A DNA stretch of 64,000 bases, from NCBI GenBank assembly GCA_002320595.1, contig DCKB01000003.1, positions 1-64,000 of the forward strand, read 5' to 3'. This document shows, piece by piece, positions 58,596 to 64,000 of the stretch; the first letter of the stretch is position 1, and the number at the start of each line of letters is the position of its first letter. Source of the DNA: Christensenella sp. UBA1685. Lineage in GTDB: Bacteria > Bacillota > Clostridia > Christensenellales > CAG-138. The notes under the pieces were generated by a model. It made no database searches. It was not told where the DNA came from and was given only the letters and a program-made list of their open reading frames with translations. The position numbers and the translations under genes are program-made.

Positions 58596-60170
58596 ATGGC
58601 TGAAATTGCAACCGAAAACAAAGCGCCTTCCAGCGGAAAAAAGCTGAAAGTCTGGCTGATTGTGCTCGCAGCCGTGCTCATCGTAGGCGGTGTCGTCCTT
58701 TTTCTCAAGATTAAAAGCGACAGGGATGAAGCTCTGCGCCAAAGCATCATCGGTTCCGGAACATTTCACCCCGGCATCACCGTTGCGGGCGTAGATGTTT
58801 CGGGCATGACGCCTGATGAAGCGGCGGAAGCGCTCAAAGAGGCTGAACAATCGTTGGTTCAGGATGTTTCGTTCCGCATAACCGACGGCGAGCACACCTA
58901 TACCTTCGATCAGCCTCATTTCGACATCGCGTTTGATACCGAGGCCATTTTGGCCGAAGCAATGGCGCTTGGCCGCGAGGGCGATTTGGATTCATTGCAG
59001 GCTGAGCTTGCGGACATTGCGGAAAATGGGCGCAGCTTTGACCTTTCCTATACCGCCGTGCCGCGCGACGCAGGGAGCTTTGTTGCGGAAATGGCAGCCG
59101 AACTCGATATGCCCGCCACAGACGCGACATTCAGCGTAAAGCAGCTTGAATTGAACGAAGATACCGAAGCGCTTGATGTGGTGAATATCGGTTTTACCGA
59201 AGAAGAGCTTGCCGCAGGTGCGGATTTGCGTGATAAACGTTTTGATTTCACTGAAGGCACAGAAGGCCGCTCCTTGGATCAGGGAGCGCTTGTGGCAGTT
59301 ATCCGGGAACGTGCCGAAGCACGGGAATACGGCGAAATCACTTTCGAGCTTCAGCCGCTCTATCCCTCCGTTACCGTCGCCACGCTCAAGCAGTCCCTCG
59401 TGTTGCGTTCAAGCGCATGGACCAGCTACGCAAAGGGCAACTACGGCCGTGCAACCCGCGTTCACAACATGACGAAAGCCTGTGGGTTGATCTACGGCAC
59501 GGTGCTGCAGCCGGGCGACGTTCTCTCCTGCAACGATCTGCTCGGACCCCGCTATGAAAAATATGGTTGGCAAATGGCCCCCGCAGTCATTGAAGGCGGT
59601 GCTGCCACAGAGGATCAGCCTGGCGGCGGCGTATGTCAGGTTTCCACGACGATGTATAACGCTGTGTTGATGGGAGATTATCAAATCGTCTACCGCCAGG
59701 CGCATTCAAGCCGTCTGAGCTATGTGAAGGGCGGTCTGGATGCAACCATCAACACGGGCACAATTGATTTCAAGTGGAGCAACAACACAGAGGCCCCGAT
59801 TTACGTATTTACCTGGATCGACAAAAATGAAAAGAAAATCTGGTGCGAGATTTACGGTCTTCCGTTCTCCGGTGATTTTGACGAAATTGAGCTGTATTCC
59901 GACGAGCAGGAACCGATCCAGCCCACCGCGGACGAATTCATCCCCAACGCTTCCCTCACCTACCCCTACTGGATGGTAAAGAATGCGGCCAAGAAAGGCT
60001 ATGTTTACGATACCTATAAGATTTACAAAATGGCGGGTGCAGAGGTGCGCCGTGAAAAGATAACCACAACAACGTATAAGATGCATCCAAACCGCTATTT
60101 TGTCTGGCCGGGCTATGTTCCGGGCACTCCGCTGCTTCCGGGATACAAATTGACTCCAGTCGTCGAATAA
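58596..60170 (+). CDS. VanW family membrane-anchored protein with peptidoglycan-binding-like domains
   Basis: A 524-residue protein with one N-terminal transmembrane helix (~18-39), two PG_binding_4-like domains (~55-270; GVDVSGMTPDEAAEALKEAEQ) and a VanW domain (~300-430; LQPGDVLSCNDLLGP, GGGVCQVSTTMYNAVLMG, HSSRLSYVKGGLDATI). YoaR/VanW proteins are surface proteins of Firmicutes; the VanW name comes from vancomycin clusters but no van genes are here. The function is unknown and probably relates to the cell wall. Confidence 0.9.
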   Translation: MAEIATENKAPSSGKKLKVWLIVLAAVLIVGGVVLFLKIKSDRDEALRQSIIGSGTFHPGITVAGVDVSGMTPDEAAEALKEAEQSLVQDVSFRITDGEHTYTFDQPHFDIAFDTEAILAEAMALGREGDLDSLQAELADIAENGRSFDLSYTAVPRDAGSFVAEMAAELDMPATDATFSVKQLELNEDTEALDVVNIGFTEEELAAGADLRDKRFDFTEGTEGRSLDQGALVAVIRERAEAREYGEITFELQPLYPSVTVATLKQSLVLRSSAWTSYAKGNYGRATRVHNMTKACGLIYGTVLQPGDVLSCNDLLGPRYEKYGWQMAPAVIEGGAATEDQPGGGVCQVSTTMYNAVLMGDYQIVYRQAHSSRLSYVKGGLDATINTGTIDFKWSNNTEAPIYVFTWIDKNEKKIWCEIYGLPFSGDFDEIELYSDEQEPIQPTADEFIPNASLTYPYWMVKNAAKKGYVYDTYKIYKMAGAEVRREKITTTTYKMHPNRYFVWPGYVPGTPLLPGYKLTPVVE

Positions 60171-60178
60171 GGCACTGC

Positions 60179-60208
60179 AAAACGGGACATTTCAGTCCCG
60201 TTTTTTTT
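60179..60208 (+). terminator. intrinsic terminator after the VanW gene
   Basis: AAAACGGGAC (60179-60188) pairs with GTCCCGTTTT (60195-60204), followed by more T. Its T-run ends inside the -35 box of the next promoter. Confidence 0.88.
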
Positions 60209-60235
60209 GTCAATTTATTTCGGATGTGCTATAAT
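60207..60235 (+). promoter_or_regulatory. promoter of the DUF1508 operon
   Basis: TTGTCA (60207-60212), 17 bases, TATAAT (60230-60235) preceded by TGC. The -35 begins inside the T-tract of the preceding terminator. Confidence 0.85.
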
Positions 60236-60276
60236 ATTGAAAACCACCTTAAAATCAACAGAAAGCAGGTGCACTC

Positions 60277-60651
60277 ATGGGAAAATTCCTTGTAAAGCAA
60301 ACAAAATCCGGCTTTAAGTTCGACCTTAAGGCCGGCAATGGCGAAACCATTGCAACCTCTGAAGTTTACACTACCGAAGCTGCATGTATGAACGGTGTGG
60401 AGAGCGTGCGCAAGAACGCACCCGCCGCAAATGTTGAGGATCAAACCGTAGAAGGCTTCACGGCAGCCACCCATCCAAAATTTGAGGTATATGCGGACAA
60501 GGCGGGTGAATTCCGCTTCCGTCTGAAGGCGCGCAACGGCGAGATCATCGCGGTTTCGGAAGGTTACAAAGCAAAGGCCAGTTGCCAGAACGGTATCGAG
60601 AGCGTGCGCAAGAACGCCTCTGATGCAGAGGTTATAAAGGAAGAGGCGTAA
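60277..60651 (+). CDS. YegP family (DUF1508) two-repeat protein
   Basis: A 124-residue soluble protein made of two tandem DUF1508 units (~1-50 and ~66-118): GFKFDLKAGNGETIATSEVYTTEAACMNGVESVRKNAP and EFRFRLKARNGEIIAVSEGYKAKASCQNGIESVRKNAS. Each is a small beta-beta-alpha domain. The function of YegP is unknown; it is often highly expressed. The gene is behind a strong promoter and 6 bases ahead of the next gene. Confidence 0.93.
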   Translation: MGKFLVKQTKSGFKFDLKAGNGETIATSEVYTTEAACMNGVESVRKNAPAANVEDQTVEGFTAATHPKFEVYADKAGEFRFRLKARNGEIIAVSEGYKAKASCQNGIESVRKNASDAEVIKEEA

Positions 60652-60657
60652 CACGAA

Positions 60658-60909
60658 ATGGATCTGAAAAAACTGGATTTGGGAAATGCCCTTGAAAAGG
60701 CTGAAGAGCTTGCAAAGAAAATCGGCGCGGATAAAACCCTGCTTGCAAGTTTCACCAAGGAACCTGTAAAAACGCTTGAAACCAAATTTGGGGTTGATCT
60801 GCCGGATGAACAGATCAACAAGCTGGTGGATGCCATCAAAGCCAAGCTGAACCTTGATAAGGCAGGCGATTTGCTTGGCGGCATCGGCAAGCTGTTTGAC
60901 AAGCGCTAA
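60658..60909 (+). CDS. small helical protein resembling NHLP/Nif11 leader region
   Basis: An 83-residue protein: LEKAEELAKKIGADKTLLASFTKEPVKTLETKFGVDLPDEQINKLVDAIKAKL-type helices, ending DLLGGIGKLFDKR. The LLASFTKEPVKTLETKFGVDLPDE part resembles the alpha-helical leader of nitrile-hydratase-like (NHLP) and Nif11 RiPP precursors. There is no Cys/Ser/Thr-rich core or GG cleavage followed by a core, and no modification enzymes nearby, so it is likely a stand-alone small protein. It is co-transcribed with DUF1508. Confidence 0.7.
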   Translation: MDLKKLDLGNALEKAEELAKKIGADKTLLASFTKEPVKTLETKFGVDLPDEQINKLVDAIKAKLNLDKAGDLLGGIGKLFDKR

Positions 60910-60925
60910 CTAAACCAAATGACTG

Positions 60926-60952
60926 GGCGCGCCCTGAGGCGCGCCTTTTTTT
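60926..60952 (+). terminator. intrinsic terminator after the DUF1508 operon
   Basis: GGCGCGCC (60926-60933) pairs with GGCGCGCC (60938-60945) around CTGA, followed by TTTTTTT. Confidence 0.9.
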
Positions 60953-61334
60953 ATTTTTCTTTTATCTCCCGCTGTGCCTTCTTTGTCAGCTTTGCAAACA
61001 CCAACTCATAGGACATATCGCACATGGCGCGCAGCGTTTCTTCGGGCACGGCGCCATCCAGATACACGCTGTTCCATGTGCGCTTATCCGAATAAAAACC
61101 CGGCACCACATCCGCATATTGTTGGCGAAACAGCTCAGCGAGCATGGGATCGCACTTGAGCAGCACCATCGTCCGCCCGGCATGGGGTTTGTACGCCTCG
61201 CCCGGCGTGCACACAGCCGCAAACTGCTTTCCGCCTACAAGGTAGCGCAGCCATCCCCATTCAGCCTTGAACTCGCTTGCCGCCCCCGGCTTGCTCAAAA
61301 GATACCCATCCAACCATTCATAATTGTTTTTCAT
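60951..61334 (-). CDS. MmcQ/YjbR family protein
   Basis: A 127-residue MmcQ/YjbR-like (CyaY-like fold) protein: NNYEWLDGYLLSKPGAASEFKAEWGWLRYLVGGKQFAAVC, then MVLLKCDPMLAELFRQQYADVVPGFYSDKRTWNSVYLDG. The WNSVYLDG and P(A/G)xxxxKRxW motifs are characteristic. The function is unknown, possibly DNA binding. It overlaps the ABC ATPase gene by one base (TGATG), so it is in the same operon. Confidence 0.9.
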   Translation of the reverse strand: MKNNYEWLDGYLLSKPGAASEFKAEWGWLRYLVGGKQFAAVCTPGEAYKPHAGRTMVLLKCDPMLAELFRQQYADVVPGFYSDKRTWNSVYLDGAVPEETLRAMCDMSYELVFAKLTKKAQREIKEK

Positions 61335-62074
61335 CACAACACCTTTGCAAGGAAGTTCTTCAGGCGTTCGCTCTTGGGATGATCGAACAGTTCCTGCGGT
61401 GTATTCTGCTCCACAATGCGCCCGCCATCCATGAACAGCACGCGGGATGCAACCTCGCGCGCAAACCCCATTTCGTGCGTTACCACAACCATGGTCATTC
61501 CATCCCGCGCAAGGCCGCGCATTACTTCCAACACTTCGCCCACCATCTCCGGGTCAAGCGCGCTCGTCGGCTCATCAAAAAGCATCACATCCGGCTTCAT
61601 CGCAAGCGCACGCACAATGGCGATACGCTGTTTCTGCCCCCCGGATAGCTGCACGGGATATGCGTTTGCGCGGTCGGCAAGCCCCACGCGCGTAAGCAGC
61701 GCCATAGCGCGCTCGTTCGCCTCCGCCTCGCTGAGTTTTTGCAGCTTCATGGGCGCAAGCGTAAGGTTTTTGAGAATCGTCATATGCGGGAACAGGTTAA
61801 ACTGCTGAAACACCATTCCCATCTTTTGCCGGAGCTTGTTGATGTCCGTCTTGGGATCGGTTATATCCACGCCTTCCATCAGAACATGGCCTTCGGTTGG
61901 GACTTCAAGCAGGTTCAGCGAACGCAAGAACGTGGATTTGCCCGATCCGGATGGGCCTATTACCGCCACGACCTCGCCTTCATAGATGGTTTCCGTAATA
62001 TCATCGAGCGCATGCACCTTGCCAAAATATTTTTTCAGCCCTTGAACTTCGATCAGCGGATTACCTTGTGCCAT
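61334..62074 (-). CDS. polar amino acid ABC transporter ATP-binding protein
   Basis: A 246-residue ABC ATPase of the glutamine/polar amino acid type (GlnQ-like): Walker A GPSGSGKSTFLRSLNLLE (~40), Q-loop QFNLFPHMTIL, signature LSGGQKQRIAIVRAL and Walker B MLFDEPTSALDPEMVGEVL. Powers uptake with the adjacent permease and binding protein. Overlaps the permease gene by 14 bases. Confidence 0.96.
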   Translation of the reverse strand: MAQGNPLIEVQGLKKYFGKVHALDDITETIYEGEVVAVIGPSGSGKSTFLRSLNLLEVPTEGHVLMEGVDITDPKTDINKLRQKMGMVFQQFNLFPHMTILKNLTLAPMKLQKLSEAEANERAMALLTRVGLADRANAYPVQLSGGQKQRIAIVRALAMKPDVMLFDEPTSALDPEMVGEVLEVMRGLARDGMTMVVVTHEMGFAREVASRVLFMDGGRIVEQNTPQELFDHPKSERLKNFLAKVL

Positions 62075-62810
62075 TACGAAGCCTCCTTTCCAGCCTGGAT
62101 ACGCCCGCCGAAAGCACCACTACCATAATAAGGTAAACCAGCGCCACAGCAATCAGCGGCATGAATGCCGCAAACGTGCGGCTGCGGATAATGTCGCCCG
62201 CTTTTGTGAGATCCATCAGGCCGATGTAGCCGGAAACGGAGGTTTCCTTTAAAAGCGTGATGAATTCGTTGGCAAGCGCGGGCAAAACGTTTTTGAATGC
62301 CTGCGGCATCACAATGTGCCACATTGTCTGCCCATAGTTAAAGCCAAGGCTTCGCCCCGCTTCAAACTGCCCTTCGTCAATGCTCATGATGCCGGAGCGG
62401 AACACCTCCGCAACATAGGCTGCGGAGTTCAGCCCGAATGCGATGATCGCCACCAGCACCGTATCCACAAAAACGGAGGAAAAGATTACAAAATTGATGA
62501 TAAGCAATTGCACGACCACCGGCGTGCCGCGGATGACGGTAATATACAGCTTTGCGAGCCAATTTAAAAAGCGCAGCCTGCCGGTTTTATCCGCCGTGGT
62601 GCGGATGATGGCAAGCAGAGCGCCCAGGATAATGCCGGCAATCGCTGCAAACAGCGCGACTTCAAGCGTAACGCCCAGGCCACGCACCAAGTACTTCCAG
62701 CGATCCTCCTTAATGAAGTTCAGGTAAAAATCCGCACACAAGCTGGTCCACGTGTTTTGCAGCCATGCAAGGACGGTATCAAAAAATGTGCCGATGTCGA
62801 TCGCTACCAT
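62061..62810 (-). CDS. polar amino acid ABC transporter permease
   Basis: A 249-residue HEAT/His/Glu/Gln/Arg/opine-type (HEQR) permease with five or so transmembrane segments. Motifs include YITVIRGTPVVVQLLIIN and the EAA loop EAGRSLGFNYGQTMWHIVMPQAFKNVLPALANEFITLLKETS. Likely works as a homodimer, since only one permease gene is present. Confidence 0.95.
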   Translation of the reverse strand: MVAIDIGTFFDTVLAWLQNTWTSLCADFYLNFIKEDRWKYLVRGLGVTLEVALFAAIAGIILGALLAIIRTTADKTGRLRFLNWLAKLYITVIRGTPVVVQLLIINFVIFSSVFVDTVLVAIIAFGLNSAAYVAEVFRSGIMSIDEGQFEAGRSLGFNYGQTMWHIVMPQAFKNVLPALANEFITLLKETSVSGYIGLMDLTKAGDIIRSRTFAAFMPLIAVALVYLIMVVVLSAGVSRLERRLRNGTR

Positions 62811-62878
62811 GCTTCCTCCTTATTCCAGTTTTTCGTTTTCATTGCAGCGGGAAGGGATGTGATGCGTTTAAGGCAACC

Positions 62879-62907
62879 ATGCCGCAGGCAGGAACTGCCC
62901 GCGGCAT
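62879..62907 (-). promoter_or_regulatory. stem-loop between binding protein and permease genes
   Basis: ATGCCGC (62879-62885) pairs with GCGGCAT (62901-62907), with an inner GGCAG/CTGCC. No T-run follows. Such hairpins behind the binding protein gene usually protect its mRNA or dampen the permease and ATPase, giving excess binding protein. Confidence 0.65.
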
Positions 62908-62968
62908 ATGGGTTTCACTGTCATTTTATTATACGGGATATATCGCGCTCCCCGCAAGGGATTTGGCT

Positions 62969-63778
62969 TTATTTTGCACGCACAATGATGACCTGTTCGG
63001 AGGTTGTATACGGCTCGGTGAAGTTCACATACTGCAAGCGGTCCTCATCCACCGTAAGCCCGGCCACGCCGATGTCCGCCTTGCCCGTCTGCACGGAGGT
63101 TACGATGGAGTCAAACGCAATGTCCTGCACCTCAAGCTCCATCTTGAGAAGATCCGCAATGGCCTGCGCCATGTCGATGTCGATGCCTACAATCTTGCCT
63201 TCGCCGCCTTCATAGTACTCATACGGCGGGAACGTAGCTTCCGTAACCATCACGAGCTTGCCGTTTGAATAATCCGTGTTGCTGGAAACATAGGGCATTG
63301 TTCCCTTCACGTCATCTTCACCGATGTAGTTGGCGATGATGTTGGCAAGCGTACCGTTCTCCTTCAGGGTCGCAAGCGCATCGTTGATCTTGTCCAGAAG
63401 CTCCGTGTTCTCCTTTGCAACGCAGATGGCATAATCCTCCGGCGCGAAGGAACCGGCAATCACCTGCAGGTCCTCGTTGGCTTCAACATAATACTTTGCA
63501 GGCTGTTCGTCAAGGATGATGCAATCCAGTTTGCCCTGCTTGAGCGCCTGCACCGCATCGTTGGTTTTCGTGAAGCGTTCCACCTTTGTTTCGCCATCCG
63601 TTTCATAATCGGAAGCGTAAACGATGTCACCCGTTGTGCCGAGTTGCACGCCGATGGTTTTGCCCGGAATATCGTCCGCGCTGAATACGGTGTTCGCAGG
63701 CACGGTGGAGCAGCCCGCAGCCATAAGCAGCATCGCCGCCGCACAAAGCAGGCTCAGCATGAGTTTGATCAATTTCAT
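62969..63778 (-). CDS. polar amino acid ABC transporter substrate-binding lipoprotein
   Basis: A 269-residue SBP_bac_3 lipoprotein with lipobox LMAAGC (~Cys23) that binds an amino acid outside the cell and hands it to the permease. Two lobes are visible: IPGKTIGVQLGTTGDIVYASDY and YEGGEGKIVGIDIDMAQAIADLLKMELEVQDI... GKADIGVAGLTVDEDRLQYVNFTEPY. The order is unusual: the SBP_3 N-terminal motif ATFPPYEYYEGGEGKIVGIDID lies in the second half, so the sequence seems circularly permuted or domain-swapped relative to GlnH. ATG 63776-63778 follows GGAGG. Confidence 0.92.
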   Translation of the reverse strand: MKLIKLMLSLLCAAAMLLMAAGCSTVPANTVFSADDIPGKTIGVQLGTTGDIVYASDYETDGETKVERFTKTNDAVQALKQGKLDCIILDEQPAKYYVEANEDLQVIAGSFAPEDYAICVAKENTELLDKINDALATLKENGTLANIIANYIGEDDVKGTMPYVSSNTDYSNGKLVMVTEATFPPYEYYEGGEGKIVGIDIDMAQAIADLLKMELEVQDIAFDSIVTSVQTGKADIGVAGLTVDEDRLQYVNFTEPYTTSEQVIIVRAK

Positions 63779-63817
63779 ATGTTTTTCCTCCAAATTGTTG
63801 TTTCTGTTGTACAGCGA

Positions 63818-63846
63818 ATTATACTATTTCACCGCACGGAACGCAA
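63818..63846 (-). promoter_or_regulatory. promoter of the amino acid transporter operon
   Basis: Minus-strand TTGCGT (63841-63846) and TATAAT (63818-63823) with a 17-base spacer. The remaining 63847-64000 is AT-rich and shows no gene or recognised riboswitch. Confidence 0.75.
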
Positions 63847-64000
63847 GGGGTTTTGCAATTTTTTATGCTTAATTTTTGACTATATATTCTTATCTCCCTG
63901 TGTTTTCGGCACATTTCGTGGTATATAGATGAATTTTTATAATGCGCATGTGTCTTTATTCATTTTGCAGCATGTATTTTTTCATGGCAGCACTGAAACA

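Noticed and set aside
60658..60909. RiPP precursor peptide.
   Set aside because: Only the leader-like helix is present; no core peptide and no modifying enzymes or transporters nearby.
1..64000. tRNA, rRNA, CRISPR arrays, prophage or a replication origin.
   Set aside because: No cloverleaf-like segments, rRNA cores, regularly spaced repeats, phage genes or dnaA-box clusters were recognised.
63847..64000. Riboswitch upstream of the amino acid transporter.
   Set aside because: The region lies upstream of the promoter and shows no conserved aptamer core.

Overview
The window is a chromosomal segment of a spore-forming, moderately GC-rich member of the Clostridia (Bacillota). Several independent signs point there. 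The housekeeping order follows Firmicutes (yceD-rpmF-plsX-acpP-rnc-smc-ftsY, ylxM-ffh-rpsP-khpA-rimM-trmD-rplS, tmcAL/ylbJ/coaD/rsmD, coaX with an ECF transporter). There are sporulation genes (ylbJ, two CotF-type coat proteins, yaaL-bofA). Shine-Dalgarno sites are strong (AGGAGG) with several TTG starts, and promoters are clear TTGACA/TATAAT or extended -10 types. The AT-richest stretch is 41.7-42.1 kb. A Christensenellales-like lineage is my guess; it is not proven by the sequence. No rRNA, tRNA, CRISPR array or phage was seen.

Layout. 1-1.2 kb: the end of an IS481/IS3-type transposase, then a TIM-barrel sugar-isomerase-like gene. 1.2-5.3 kb (minus): ylxM-ffh-rpsP-khpA-rimM-trmD-rplS, for protein targeting, ribosome assembly and tRNA modification. 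5.3-6.4 kb: an uncharacterised two-gene pair (a possible ADP-ribosyltransferase-fold protein and a membrane protein). 6.6-14.1 kb (minus): ftsY, smc, rnc, acpP, plsX, rpmF, yceD. 14.2-16.4 kb: pta-ackA acetate module. 16.6-19 kb (plus): tmcAL and ylbJ. 19-26.3 kb (minus): a coiled-coil protein, coaD, rsmD, a folate cyclo-ligase, an amidohydrolase, nnrD, acpS, a P1/DmpA-type peptidase, birA and recX. 26.4-27 kb: two CotF genes. 27-30.5 kb (minus): zinc ribbon plus DUF3298 lipoprotein, thiI and a cysteine desulfurase, a sulfur-relay pair. 30.8-35.1 kb (plus): clpC, a cell-wall amidase and a lipoprotein. 35.1-37.7 kb (minus): bofA, yaaL and a beta-propeller lipoprotein. 37.9-40.4 kb (plus): a zinc-ribbon/Ig-like membrane protein and a small unknown. 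40.5-49.7 kb: a dicarboxylate/amino-acid symporter, DUF378, CtpA protease, a P-loop protein, TtcA-type tRNA thiolase, DUF1294, an XRE/membrane/GNAT operon, a GNAT-DUF3795-GNAT fusion with a PAP2 phosphatase, and a KPVVYLYP-family protein. 50-56.5 kb (minus): rex, nitroreductase, uvrA, uvrB. 56.7-60.9 kb: a 57-residue membrane peptide, coaX and an ECF S component, a VanW protein, and a DUF1508/helical-peptide operon. 61-63.8 kb (minus): a polar amino-acid ABC transporter plus a YjbR protein.

The most notable candidates for undescribed biology are the YHGS (ART-like) plus membrane-protein pair wedged between ftsY and ylxM; the self-regulating XRE/membrane-protein operon with a dyad over a perfect consensus promoter; tandem direct repeats plus a dyad upstream of the symporter promoter; paired palindromes in the clpC promoter; the GNAT-DUF3795-GNAT fusion; and the DUF1508/NHLP-like operon whose promoter is fused to the preceding terminator. 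All functional calls are from reading the sequence; no database search was run.
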